Of a stretch of DNA of 64,000 nt, positions 50,438-58,514 are shown piece after piece. The number at the start of each line of letters is the position of its first letter. The first letter of the stretch is position 1. This DNA comes from Streptomyces longhuiensis. Its GTDB lineage: Bacteria; Actinomycetota; Actinomycetes; Streptomycetales; Streptomycetaceae. Made by a program: the position numbers and the translations under genes. The DNA lies in NCBI RefSeq assembly GCF_020616555.1, contig NZ_CP085173.1, positions 1,054,001-1,118,000 of the forward strand, written 5' to 3'. Below the pieces are notes generated by a model, which ran no database searches, was not told the DNA's origin, and worked only from the letters and a program-made list of their open reading frames with translations.

Positions 50438-51397
50438 ATGGCGTTAGAGACAGCGTTCACGGAGATGTTCGGCGTGCGGCACCCGATCGCGCTGGCGCCG
50501 ATGGGTGGGTCGGCCGGCGGCGCGCTGGCCGCGGCTGTCGCACGCGGCGGCGGGTTCGGATTGCTGGGCGGCGCGTTCGGGGACGCGGAGTGGCTGGCGC
50601 GCGAGGTGCCGATCGTCGCGGACACCGGCAGTCCGTGGGGCGTCGGATTCCTGACCTGGGGAATCGACGTCGCCGCCGTGGAACGGGCTCTGGAGTACGG
50701 GCCGAGAGCCGTGATGCTGTCGTTCGGCGACCCCAGCCCATACGTGGAGCGTGTCCGCCGAGCGGGGGCGCTGTTGATCCTTCAGGTCACGGATCTGGAG
50801 GAGGCCGAGCGGGCCGCGGACCTGGGCGCCGACGTGATCGTGGCCCAGGGAACCGAGAGCGGTGGGCACGGAGCCCGGCGCGGGCGCTCCACCTTGCCGT
50901 TCGTGCCGGCGGTCGTGGATCTCGTGGACCCGGTGCCCGTACTGGCGGCCGGCGGGATCGCCGACGGCCGCGGCGTGGCGGCCGCACTCGCGCTGGGCGC
51001 TGCCGGAGCGCTCATCGGCACCCGCTTCCAGGCCACCGCAGAGGCCCTGGTCGACCCCTCGATCACCAAGGCGATCATCGAAGGACGCGGCCGGGACACC
51101 GAGCGCAGCTCGGTACTGGACATTGCCCGCGGCTCCCGATGGCCCGCGAAGTACCCCGCCCGCACCCTCGGCCACCCGTATCTCGACCACTGGCGCGGCC
51201 GCGAGGCGGAACTCGCCGCCGACCCCCAGGCCCGTCAGAACTACCAGGACGACGTGGCACGCGGTACGGTGCCCCCGCTGCCGGTCTGGGCCGGCGAAGC
51301 CGTCGACCTCATCACCGACCTCCCCTCGGCAGCCGGCCTCGTCCCCACCCTGGCCGCCCAGACGGAGGAAGCACTGACCCGCGCGGGCCGCCGCTGA
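50438..51397 (+). CDS. Nitronate monooxygenase (2-nitropropane dioxygenase family)
   Basis: 319 residues, an FMN-dependent TIM barrel: FGVRHPIALAPMGGSAGGALAAAVARGGGFGLLGG at the start, VIVAQGTESGGHGARRG (catalytic His in GGHG) around residue 140 and VPVLAAGGIADGRGVAAALALGAAGALIGTRF for phosphate binding. It oxidises toxic nitronates such as propionate 3-nitronate. The chosen ATG directly precedes the conserved start. It is not clearly in an operon. Confidence 0.9.
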   Translation: MALETAFTEMFGVRHPIALAPMGGSAGGALAAAVARGGGFGLLGGAFGDAEWLAREVPIVADTGSPWGVGFLTWGIDVAAVERALEYGPRAVMLSFGDPSPYVERVRRAGALLILQVTDLEEAERAADLGADVIVAQGTESGGHGARRGRSTLPFVPAVVDLVDPVPVLAAGGIADGRGVAAALALGAAGALIGTRFQATAEALVDPSITKAIIEGRGRDTERSSVLDIARGSRWPAKYPARTLGHPYLDHWRGREAELAADPQARQNYQDDVARGTVPPLPVWAGEAVDLITDLPSAAGLVPTLAAQTEEALTRAGRR

Positions 51398-51427
51398 CGG
51401 ACCAACTGCCCACGTGCTCACGGCTCG

Positions 51428-51494
51428 TGGGCCGCGCACCCGCGGTTTGAGCGGCAGACGACTGGGCCGCGCACCCACGGCGTGACCGGCAGAC
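51428..51494. repeat. Imperfect 32-bp direct repeat
   Basis: 51428-51459 and 51463-51494 match with four mismatches (both start TGGGCCGCGCACCC and end CGGCAGAC; period 35). They lie just before the remains of a HAD phosphatase gene. Confidence 0.75.
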
Positions 51495-51509
51495 CACCGC
51501 GGCCAGAAG

Positions 51510-51780
51510 TTACTTTGGGCTGCTTCCACGCACCTTGAGCCAGTCCTCCAGCAGGGGGATCACGGCTCGGACGTCCTCACCGTCCACACAGACTCCGGCT
51601 GTCTCACGTGCCTGCTGGTCGGCGTTGAACGCGATGCTCAGCCCCACTTCCCGGAACAGTGGCAGATCCGAGCGGCTGTCACCGATGGCGGCGCGGTCTT
51701 GAGGCGCAAGGCCGAGCGACCCGGCGTAGCGGACGGCGAAGTCACGCTTGTCCCCGGTGGGGTCAGGCGATTGAGGGGTG
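51510..51780 (-). pseudogene. 5'-truncated HAD phosphatase (SerB-like) remnant
   Basis: The minus-strand frame ending at the TAA 51510-51512 reads ...PTGDKRDFAVRYAGSLGLAP, then AAIGDSRSDLPLFREVGLSI and AFNADQQARETAGVCVDGED, ending LLEDWLKVRG. This is the C-terminal third of a phosphoserine phosphatase-like HAD protein, including catalytic Lys and motif III (GDSRSDLPLF). The nucleophile motif DxDxT and the cap domain are missing. The frame stays open upstream into the DUF1801 gene's end but has no start codon there. The N-terminal part was probably deleted when the DUF1801 gene became its neighbour. Confidence 0.8.
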
Positions 51781-51828
51781 TCGAAATGAAGGAGACGGGG
51801 CGGGCGCCGGCCTTGCGGCGGGCGGGTC

Positions 51829-52335
51829 TCAGCCGGCCGCGCGCTTGATGAGCTCGCCGATCCGCGCCTCGCCGTCGGCGTTCAACTCGGTCAGGGCGTA
51901 CGCGGACGGCCACATGGTGCCGTCGTCGAGCTTCGCCAGGTCGCTGAAGCCGAGCGTGGCGTACCTGCTCTTGAACTTCTGTGCGCTCTGGAAGAAGCAG
52001 ACGACCTTGCCGTCCCTGGCGTACGCGGGCATGCCGTACCAGAGCTTCGGGGCCAGGTCCGGGGCGCTGGTCCTGACGATCTCGTGGATGCGCTCGGCGA
52101 TGACGCGGTCCGCTTCCGGCATCTCGGAGATCTTGGCGCGCACCTCGCTGTCGCCGTCCGCCTTGGCCGTGCGCGATCCGCGACGAGAGGACGCCTTGAG
52201 TTCCTTGGCGCGCTCCTTCATCGCGCCTCGTTCCTCCTCGGTGAACCCGTCGTACGTCTTGTCGGCCGCGGCGGTACCGGTGGTGCTCCTGGCACTCTTC
52301 GTGGCGCTCTTCGTGGTCCTCTGCGTGTTCGTCAT
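51829..52335 (-). CDS. DUF1801-family protein (YdhG-like)
   Basis: 168 residues from the ATG at 52335 (GAGAGGA upstream). A Lys/Ser/Thr-rich N-terminal 30 residues precede FTEEERGAMKERAKELKASSRRG. The DUF1801 core is IHEIVRTSAPDLAPKLWYGMPAYARDGKVVCFFQSAQKFKSRYATLGF. These small cytoplasmic proteins resemble frataxin-like iron chaperones; function unproven. Same strand as the VOC and AraC genes upstream. Confidence 0.88.
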   Translation of the reverse strand: MTNTQRTTKSATKSARSTTGTAAADKTYDGFTEEERGAMKERAKELKASSRRGSRTAKADGDSEVRAKISEMPEADRVIAERIHEIVRTSAPDLAPKLWYGMPAYARDGKVVCFFQSAQKFKSRYATLGFSDLAKLDDGTMWPSAYALTELNADGEARIGELIKRAAG

Positions 52336-52393
52336 GGCAGGTTCCTCTCGGGCAACGCGTGGTCGGGACGAGCGGGACGAGGATGGCTTCGGG

Positions 52394-53026
52394 TCAGGCC
52401 GCGGACGCGACCGTGGTGGCCTGCCAGGCGAAGTCGTCCGGGTCGGTGAAGGTCCCGGCGTCGCCGCCGAGTACGAGCCGGTGCGATCCGCTGCCGTCGA
52501 CGGGGACGCCGACATCCTTGGCCAGCGCGCGGCGCCCGTAGAGAGCCAGCTTGACCGGGCTGGAGGGTGTGTCGAACTCGACGTACTTGCGGCCGAAGCT
52601 CTTCGCCACGGTGAGACCACGGTCGACGTAGAACTGCCTGCTCGCGGCCACGTCCGCCACTCCCAGCAGGAGCACGATGCTGTCGATCTGCCGGGTCGCC
52701 GGGCCCTTGTCCTTCCGCGCGGACGTGGCGACCTTCCAGATCGTCCCGTCCGGTGCCTGGACGACGCCGCCGTACCCCCACAGGGACTTCGTGACGGGCT
52801 TGAGCGGTGTGGCGCCGGCGTCGAGGGCGGTGCCGATGAGTGCCTTGACGTCGGCCGGCTGGGACACGGTGAGCGACAGCGAGAAACCGCGGAAGCCGGC
52901 CGTCGGCGCCTGCGAGGCGCTGAGTCCGACCTGAGTGTCCAGGCCGAAGGCGGCGGAGTAGAAGCGCTGGGCGGCCGTGGGGTCGGCCACCTCGAGGGTG
53001 ATGGACTCGATGGAGGTCATGGACAT
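52394..53026 (-). CDS. VOC-family protein, two-domain (glyoxalase/bleomycin-resistance fold)
   Basis: 210 residues. Two VOC modules: SIESITLEVADPTAAQRFYSAAFGL (residues 4-28) and QIDSIVLLLGVADVAASRQFYVDRGLTV (about 113-140). The ATG at 53026 overlaps the AraC stop by one base (TGATG), so its translation is coupled to that regulator. The usual metal residues are only partly kept, so a binding rather than a catalytic role is possible. Confidence 0.85.
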   Translation of the reverse strand: MSMTSIESITLEVADPTAAQRFYSAAFGLDTQVGLSASQAPTAGFRGFSLSLTVSQPADVKALIGTALDAGATPLKPVTKSLWGYGGVVQAPDGTIWKVATSARKDKGPATRQIDSIVLLLGVADVAASRQFYVDRGLTVAKSFGRKYVEFDTPSSPVKLALYGRRALAKDVGVPVDGSGSHRLVLGGDAGTFTDPDDFAWQATTVASAA

Positions 53027-53469
53027 CACGCTAGTTGTGGCTCGGTGAGGAATGCTTCTCCATTCCTGACCGGTATCGGCGGCGCCCCTGTCGCGGCCGC
53101 CGCCGCACCACACCGGTACGCGGCGGGCGTCACGCCGGCCAGCTCTGTGAAGCGGGCGCGGAAGACACCCTGCGACGCGTATCCGACCAGGAGACCGACC
53201 TCGATGACCGTGAGGTCGCCACCGCGCAGCAACGCCTTCGCCCGCTCGACACGACGCGTCATCAAGAAGCCGTACGGCGACTGGCCGTACGCGAGCCGGA
53301 ACTGCCGACTGAGATGTCCGGCCGGCCAGTTCACCCCACGGGCGAGCGCTTCCACGTTCAGCGGCTGCGCGTGCGCCCGGTCGATCCGGTCACGGACACG
53401 GCGCAGTCGCACCAGGTCTTTGAGTCGCTGGTCCTGGGCGAGCGCGCGCCCCCAGGCGGGATGGCACAT
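53026..53469 (-). CDS. AraC-family regulator (DNA-binding domain only)
   Basis: 147 residues from the ATG at 53469 (AAGGTAGG upstream). It is essentially only the double helix-turn-helix: LKDLVRLRRVRDRIDRAHAQPLNVEALARGVNW, HLSRQFRLAYGQSPYGFLMTRRVERAKALLRGG and VGLLVGYASQGVFRARFTELAGVTPAAYR. No ligand domain is present, so activity may be set by level or by a partner. It is coupled to the VOC gene, a common pairing in streptomycetes. Confidence 0.88.
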   Translation of the reverse strand: MCHPAWGRALAQDQRLKDLVRLRRVRDRIDRAHAQPLNVEALARGVNWPAGHLSRQFRLAYGQSPYGFLMTRRVERAKALLRGGDLTVIEVGLLVGYASQGVFRARFTELAGVTPAAYRCGAAAAATGAPPIPVRNGEAFLTEPQLA

Positions 53470-53535
53470 ACGACACCTACCTTCATGGGTGTCCGCGCGC
53501 GCCAGGTGACCCGGGGCCACCTGGCGCGGCGGGGC

Positions 53536-53946
53536 TCAGCGAAGTTCCTGGATGCGGACCATGTTGCCCGCGGGGTCACGGAAGGCGCAGTCGCGGACGC
53601 CGTACGGCTGGTCGGTCGGCTCCTGGACGACGTCCACGTCGGCTGCCTGCACCTTCTCGAACGTCCCGTCCAGGTCCCGGGTGGCCAGCAGGATCCAGCC
53701 GTAGGTGCCCTTGGCCATCATCTCGGCGATGGTGCGGCGCTCGTCCTCGCTGATGCTGGGGTCCGCGGCCGGCGGCGCGAGGAGGATGGACGTGCCGGGC
53801 TGGCCGACGGGACCGACCGTGATCCAGCGCATCTTGCCCTGGCCCACGTCGCTGCGGACCTCGAAACCGAGGACGTCGCGGTAGAAGGCCAGGGAAGCGT
53901 CCGGGTCGTCGTGCGGGAGCGAGGTGGTGTGAATGGTGATGTCCAT
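53536..53946 (-). CDS. VOC-family protein (glyoxalase-like), single domain pair
   Basis: 136 residues: MDITIHTTSLPHDDPDASLAFYRDVLGFEVRSDVG is the first beta-alpha-beta unit and GWILLATRDLDGTFEKVQAADVDVVQEPTDQPYGVRDCAFRDPAGNMVRIQEL the second, with the PYGVRDCAFRDPAGN metal/ligand strand. It lies 66 bp upstream of the AraC gene on the same strand and may be part of the same transcript. Confidence 0.88.
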   Translation of the reverse strand: MDITIHTTSLPHDDPDASLAFYRDVLGFEVRSDVGQGKMRWITVGPVGQPGTSILLAPPAADPSISEDERRTIAEMMAKGTYGWILLATRDLDGTFEKVQAADVDVVQEPTDQPYGVRDCAFRDPAGNMVRIQELR

Positions 53947-54054
53947 GGCACCACGTTAGTGTCGGCCCGGCGGACTGCGCTTCTCCGATCCTGACCGGCA
54001 GGGCCGGATCTCACCCCAGTGGGGTGAAGGGGGCATGCCCACGACTCGGTTCGG

Positions 54055-55110
54055 CTACTGTTCCAGGCCCTTCACGTTGTCCCCGAACGTCCAGCCCTTC
54101 GATCCGTCCCAGTTGATCGACCAGGTCATCAGTCCTTTGAGGCCGTCGCCGTACGTGTTCCATGCCTGCGAGACCAGGCTCGGCGACATGTAGCCTCCGC
54201 CCGCGCCGGGCTGGGCGGGCAGGCCGGGGACCTGCTTGTCGTAGGGGACCTTGATGGTGGTGCCCTGGACCACGAGGCCCTTGTTCAGGCAGTCGGTCTG
54301 GGCGGTGAAGCCCTGGACGGTTCCGGCCTCGTAGGAGTCGCCGGAGCAGCCGTACATGCTGCCGTTGTAGTACTGCATGTTGAGCCACCACAGGCGGCCG
54401 TTGTCGGCGTACTTCTTGATGACGGGGAGGTAGGCGCCCCAGATCGAGCCGTAGGTGACGCTGCCGCCGGTGACGTACGCCGTCTCGGGGGCCATCGTCA
54501 GTCCGAACCCGGCGGGCATCTGGGCGAGGATGCCGTCGATGATGCGGATCAAGTTGGCCTGCGACGTGGAGAGTTGGCTGATGTTGCCGCTGCCGGTGAG
54601 GCCTGTCTCGATGTCGATGTCGATGCCGTCGAAGTTGTACTTCTTCAGGATCGGGACGATCGTCTCGACGAAGTGGTCGGCGACGGCGGTCGAGTTGAGG
54701 TCGATGCCCGCCGCCGCGCCGCCGATGGACATGAGGATGGTCTGGCCCGATGCCTTGGCCTGACACATCTCGGCGGGGGTCGCGACCTTCACGTTCGTGT
54801 CCATGCCGTCCTCCCACAGTGCGGTGCCGTCGGAGCGGATCACCGGGAAGGCCGCGTTGATGACGTTGTAGCCGTGCTGTGCCATCTCGGGGTTGGTGAT
54901 GGGGGTCCAGCCGAAGGGCGGGTGCACGCCGTTGGACGCACCGTCCCAGTTCTCCCAGTAGCCCTGGAGGACCTTGCCGGCCGGTCGCGATTTGGTCGCG
55001 CAGGTGTCGGCGGCGGGGGCGGCGGGCGCCGCGACGAGGACGGTGGAGAGGGACGCGGCCGCCGCGAGGGCTGCGCCGAGGAGACGGGAGGTACGACTGC
55101 GACGGGACAT
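54055..55110 (-). CDS. Secreted GH18 chitinase
   Basis: 351 residues from the ATG at 55110 (GGAGG upstream). A Sec signal (MSRRSRTSRLLGAALAAAAS...APAA) ends near residue 34. The GH18 catalytic motif FDGIDIDIE has D161, D164, D166 and the proton donor E168. GYWENWDGASNGVHPP and LMTWSINWDGSKGW are further barrel motifs of bacterial ChiC/ChiD-like chitinases. No chitin-binding domain is present. A DasR-type box at 55173-55184 points to N-acetylglucosamine control. Confidence 0.93.
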   Translation of the reverse strand: MSRRSRTSRLLGAALAAAASLSTVLVAAPAAPAADTCATKSRPAGKVLQGYWENWDGASNGVHPPFGWTPITNPEMAQHGYNVINAAFPVIRSDGTALWEDGMDTNVKVATPAEMCQAKASGQTILMSIGGAAAGIDLNSTAVADHFVETIVPILKKYNFDGIDIDIETGLTGSGNISQLSTSQANLIRIIDGILAQMPAGFGLTMAPETAYVTGGSVTYGSIWGAYLPVIKKYADNGRLWWLNMQYYNGSMYGCSGDSYEAGTVQGFTAQTDCLNKGLVVQGTTIKVPYDKQVPGLPAQPGAGGGYMSPSLVSQAWNTYGDGLKGLMTWSINWDGSKGWTFGDNVKGLEQ

Positions 55111-55172
55111 GGGGGGCCTCCGCAGGATCGCCGGGCGAGTGGGGGTTGGCGTGAGCACGACGCACGGTAGAG

Positions 55173-55184
55173 AGGTCCAGACCT
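55173..55184 (-). promoter_or_regulatory. DasR-type box before the chitinase gene
   Basis: AGGTCCAGACCT matches the core of the known DasR element and the streptomycete chitinase direct repeat (TGGTCYAGACCW), 63 bp upstream of the start codon. A weaker TGGACCA follows at about 55199. DasR releases on glucosamine-6-phosphate. Confidence 0.7.
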
Positions 55185-55236
55185 TTCGTCAATGGGTATG
55201 GACCAATGGGGAGTTGGGGCCGAGACGTGGTTCGGG

Positions 55237-55806
55237 CTAGTACGTCGCGCGTCGCTGCTGCGACCGGGCCGCGCTCCCGTCGGCGGTGTCGGGGCGACTC
55301 TCGGGCGCCGAGCGTTCGGCCCGCGCACGCAGCGCGGCGAGCCCCGCGACGACCTCACTGCGGTTGGCTGCCGAAGTCATCCAGTCGGGCAGCCTCGGGA
55401 TCATCGCCAGAGACGACGACGGACTCCCCCGCTCCCTCAGGCGCGCACCGATGTACGCCGTGAGCGCGTCCACGTGCTCGATGTCGTACGCCCACAGCAG
55501 CCGGCCCGCGCAGCGTGTCTGCAACCACAACGGCCGGCCGAAGAACGGCTCGGCCGGACCGCCGAGTGTCGCGCCGATGCGTGCGTTGCCGCGCCGCTCC
55601 GGCTCCCACTCGGCCGTGACCCCGCAGCGCGCGCAGGCCAGCCGCCTGGGCAGGAACAACAGGTCTACGGAGTAACGGAGTTCGGGCCCTCCGGGCCGAG
55701 GTACGACCACGGCGCGCGCTGAGCAGCGGGGGCACACCACGAGGATGCGGGCCGCGAAGCGGGCCAGCATGGCGCCTTTGTCGGCGTGCCGGTGCCCGGC
55801 GTCCAT
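55237..55806 (-). CDS. Zinc-ribbon-like protein of unknown function
   Basis: 189 residues. An N-terminal CPRC (about residue 25) and CARC (about 58) form a likely four-Cys zinc ribbon, then come WLQTRCAGRLLWAYDIEHVDALTAYIGARLRERG and an Arg/Ser-rich disordered tail. Similar proteins are widespread in streptomycetes without a known role. The ATG at 55806 opens the frame near MDAGHRHADKGAMLARFAAR. Confidence 0.7.
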   Translation of the reverse strand: MDAGHRHADKGAMLARFAARILVVCPRCSARAVVVPRPGGPELRYSVDLLFLPRRLACARCGVTAEWEPERRGNARIGATLGGPAEPFFGRPLWLQTRCAGRLLWAYDIEHVDALTAYIGARLRERGSPSSSLAMIPRLPDWMTSAANRSEVVAGLAALRARAERSAPESRPDTADGSAARSQQRRATY

Positions 55807-55901
55807 GGGGCCTCCCCTGCGTACTTCGACATTCGAATCCGCTTACCTCGACGCGCCGAATCGTACGCAACGACCGATCACGCCGCGCCGTCCGCGCCAG
55901 G

Positions 55902-56043
55902 TCACCGACCACCCTCCGCACCGGTCAGCGCATCGAGATCGAGCACAGCGCCCAACGCCCCCTTCAGCGCACCGACGCACATCCCGTGCAGTTCGGCGCG
56001 GGTGAACGACTCATTGGTCAGCCAGTCCAGGCCTTCAAGCAGG
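55902..56043 (-). pseudogene. C-terminal remnant of an unidentified (possibly regulatory) gene
   Basis: The minus-strand frame ending at the TGA 55902-55904 reads LLEGLDWLTNESFTRAELHG and continues MCVGALKGALGAVLDLDALT. It has helical, gene-like composition, resembling the last helices of a TetR-type regulator, but no start codon or N-terminal domain. It meets another remnant on the opposite strand at about 56040. The identity is uncertain. Confidence 0.45.
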
Positions 56044-56431
56044 GGAGGAAACGGACTCCTGCGGAGCGGCCACCATCTCGTTCGACTGCGGAATCTACGG
56101 GTCGGGCACGGCGACGCTCACGGCCACCCAGGACGGCACGGCCGTGACGATCAGTGTGTCGACCCCGGCCATTTCGGCGCCCGTCGACGTCGCGGCGGGC
56201 TCGGTCGACTCGACGCTCACACTCACCAACAACGGCACCGGGACATCGACGTTCACGGGCAACTCCAACCCGGCGATCCCGGCCGGCAGCCCCGTGTCCA
56301 CCGGGCCGCTGAACGGGACCGTCGCCGCCGGGGACAGCCTGGAGGCCAAGTCTCTGAAGGTCGTGGTCATGGGTATCACCGTGACCTGCAACGCCACATC
56401 CGCCCAGGCACCCGGTCCGTTCGTCTTCTGA
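56041..56431 (+). pseudogene. 5'-truncated secreted protein of unknown family
   Basis: The plus-strand frame ending at 56431 reads TDSCGAATISFDCGIYGSGT and continues ATLTATQDGTAVTISVSTPA through Thr/Ser/Gly-rich beta-strand sequence to SAQAPGPFVF. Composition and paired Cys fit the mature part of an exported protein, but signal peptide and start are missing: the frame opens after a TGA at about 56006 with no start codon. A GTG at 56144 could give a 95-residue fragment. Most likely a deletion product joined at about 56040. Confidence 0.6.
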
Positions 56432-56557
56432 CGCGCAGGGCCGACCTCGCCGGGCGGTGCTACTCCCCTCCGGGGGCAGTGCCGCCAGGCTCCCCACGAG
56501 GTGACTCCGGCGCGTCGCCTACGCCGGCGGTGTGCCGTAGTCCGCCAGAATCTGCGC

Positions 56558-56926
56558 ATGCTGAGAATCGGATCGGTTGTGCTGGGTGTCTCGGACGTGC
56601 CACGCGCGACCGCGTTCTGGACGGAGGCCCTGGGATACGTCCCGCGCGAGGCGATGGAGGACGACTGGGTGGTGTTGGTGCCGGCACAAGGCGCCGGGGT
56701 CCAGCTGTCGCTCGGCCTCAGCGAGACGCCGGTCCAGGAGCATCCGCGGATCCATCTGGATCTGTACGCCGGGGACGCGCCCGACCAGGCTGCCGAGGTC
56801 GAGCGGTTGGTGTCTCTGGGCGCACAGCGGGTTAGCTGGGACCTCTATCCGGACGACGCCGACTTCATTGTGCTCGCCGATCCGGACGGCAACCGCTTCT
56901 GCGTCATCGACACTGGTCACAACTGA
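56558..56926 (+). CDS. VOC-family protein
   Basis: 122 residues: MLRIGSVVLGVSDVPRATAFWTEALGYVPREAMEDDWVVLVP, RIHLDLYAGDAPDQAAEVERLVSLGAQRV and DADFIVLADPDGNRFCVID, a complete VOC domain of the type annotated as glyoxalase/bleomycin resistance. The ATG at 56558 starts exactly at the conserved strand. Possible roles are antibiotic binding or small-molecule conversion. It is the third VOC gene within 4.6 kb. Confidence 0.88.
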   Translation: MLRIGSVVLGVSDVPRATAFWTEALGYVPREAMEDDWVVLVPAQGAGVQLSLGLSETPVQEHPRIHLDLYAGDAPDQAAEVERLVSLGAQRVSWDLYPDDADFIVLADPDGNRFCVIDTGHN

Positions 56927-57079
56927 CGGGCGTCGCGCAGACGTCGTGCCGCTGTCGTCGGCGAACGGCAGCGAACAGGCTGTGAGCGGCTCCCCCACGG
57001 CTCGTCGTTGTCAACGGGAGGAGCCGCCTGACCTGCGCGTTCTATGGGTCAACAGATAGACGCATCTCCGTGCCCGCGG

Positions 57080-58216
57080 CTACTTCCTGACCGGGCACAT
57101 CCCCTCGGAGAGGGTGTTGTACGTGGGCGCGCTCAGCGTCGTCGCCGCGCTGCCGCCGAGTTGGATGAGGATCTCGTCGGACAGCAGGTCCTCCTTGCCC
57201 TTCAGGGCGTCGGCGACCTTCGTGTCCTTCGGGAACACCATCTCCGCGGCGATGTTGTCCTGCACGATCCGGGCGAGGTTGTCGAGCGCGGTGAAGATCG
57301 GGTCCTTCGGCGTCTCGAGGCCCGGCAGGTCGATCAGGTGCGTGGCGACCTTCGCCGCGTTCATGCAGTCCTTGATGATGATGGTGTTCTGGTTGAGCAC
57401 GCTGGTCGTCCACTGCGACAGCACCACGCAGTACAGGTCCGCCCATGCCGCCTCGCCGACCTTCGCGCGCCAGGTCTTCATGGTGTCCTGCACGCCCTTG
57501 ATCTGGGCCTGCGCTGCGTGCTCCATGTTGACGCGGATGTCGGGGTAGACGCTCCCGGAGAAGTCCTCGAAGGACTTCATGTCGAACACCTTCGCCTGGA
57601 CCGAGGCGTTGATGAACTTCAGCGCGGCGTCGAGGATGTTGCCGCACGACGTGGTCAGCGCGGCCGGCAGGCCGGCGGCGGGAAGGTTCTTGCGCGCCGT
57701 GGTGAGAGTGGCGGCGTAGGCCTGAAGAGGTTCGATCCACGCGGTGGACTTGTCGTCGTTGAACGCGACCAGCAGGAGGTCGTGCGGGTCGATGCGATCG
57801 GCGTTCGGCAGGTTCGGGATCTTGTCCGCGAGGTACGAGGCGATCACGGAGAAGCAGCCGAGCGGAACGTGGGCGATGGACTTCGCCAGCTCGAACGTCT
57901 CCGCCACGGGATTGACGGACTCCTGGCCGTTCGCCGTCACGAGGGTGAACCTGCCGCCCTTCGCGTCGTTCTGCACCACGATCACCGGTGACAGGTGCTT
58001 GACCAACTCCGCCTTGAGAGTGGCGTAGTTGGAGCGCATTCCGGCGTTGACTGCGAAGATCGAGTCCTTCGCCTGCTGCTGGGTCACCGACGCCGCGGCC
58101 GCGCTCGTCGTGTCCGTCAGCGGAGAGTCCGCGGCACTCGGGGACGCCGAGTAACCCAACAGCGCCGCGGTGCTGATACCGGAAGCGCTGCCTATAAATC
58201 CTCTGCGCGTAGCCAT
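57080..58216 (-). CDS. Tat-exported protein of unknown family
   Basis: 378 residues. MATRRGFIGSASGISTAALLGYSASPSAADS is a twin-arginine signal with a cleavage site near residue 29. The mature protein is mostly helical (LKAELVKHLSPVIVVQNDAKGG, AETFELAKSIAHVPLGCFSVIASYLADKIP, and a long C-terminal region), with a few Cys. I do not recognise the family. Export through Tat implies folding, perhaps with a cofactor, in the cytoplasm. It lies downstream of the isochorismatase-fold pair on the same strand, behind a hairpin. Confidence 0.72.
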   Translation of the reverse strand: MATRRGFIGSASGISTAALLGYSASPSAADSPLTDTTSAAAASVTQQQAKDSIFAVNAGMRSNYATLKAELVKHLSPVIVVQNDAKGGRFTLVTANGQESVNPVAETFELAKSIAHVPLGCFSVIASYLADKIPNLPNADRIDPHDLLLVAFNDDKSTAWIEPLQAYAATLTTARKNLPAAGLPAALTTSCGNILDAALKFINASVQAKVFDMKSFEDFSGSVYPDIRVNMEHAAQAQIKGVQDTMKTWRAKVGEAAWADLYCVVLSQWTTSVLNQNTIIIKDCMNAAKVATHLIDLPGLETPKDPIFTALDNLARIVQDNIAAEMVFPKDTKVADALKGKEDLLSDEILIQLGGSAATTLSAPTYNTLSEGMCPVRK

Positions 58217-58345
58217 CTTCGTTTTCTCCGTAGCGGTTCGGTGCGCGAATGTTGAGTGAGTGGGGGGACCATCTGCATGGGGGGCATGTGGGACATGGGG
58301 GGAAGTCCATTGGTTGGGTGAGTCATTTGTGGGGGGCCTTAACTT

Positions 58346-58384
58346 GTGGGGGTTCTTCTCTTAGGGGGTGGGGGTTCTTCTCTT
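58346..58384. repeat. 17-bp direct repeat (GTGGGGGTTCTTCTCTT), two copies
   Basis: Identical copies at 58346-58362 and 58368-58384 (period 22), in an unusually G-rich stretch in the gap between the Tat protein and lipoprotein genes. Confidence 0.85.
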
Positions 58385-58401
58385 CGGGGGATCACAGGGG
58401 G

Positions 58402-58437
58402 CGGAGGGGGAAGGAATGCGCATCCCTTCCCCCTCCG
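58402..58437 (-). terminator. Hairpin after the isochorismatase-fold lipoprotein gene
   Basis: Thirteen-bp perfect arms (CGGAGGGGGAAGG and CCTTCCCCCTCCG) close on a 10-nt loop, 78 bp beyond the lipoprotein stop at 58515. It probably ends the two-gene hydrolase transcript. Confidence 0.7.
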
Positions 58438-58490
58438 AACGCCGAACGCCGAACTCACAACTCAGAACTCACAACTCCGAACTCCGAGAG
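58433..58490. repeat. Short tandem GAAC/ACTC-type repeats
   Basis: A low-complexity run of CCGAACGC, CCGAACTC and ACAACTC-like units. A similar run (CCGAGCTC units) occurs at about 60000-60052, on the other side of the hydrolase pair. Confidence 0.7.
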
Positions 58491-58514
58491 AGGCGAGTAC
58501 TGGTCGAGTGCCGG

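Noticed and set aside
54011..54025. CACCCCAGTGGGGTG palindrome after the chitinase gene
   Set aside because: Only a 1-nt loop, so it cannot fold as a normal terminator stem without opening pairs; left unassigned.
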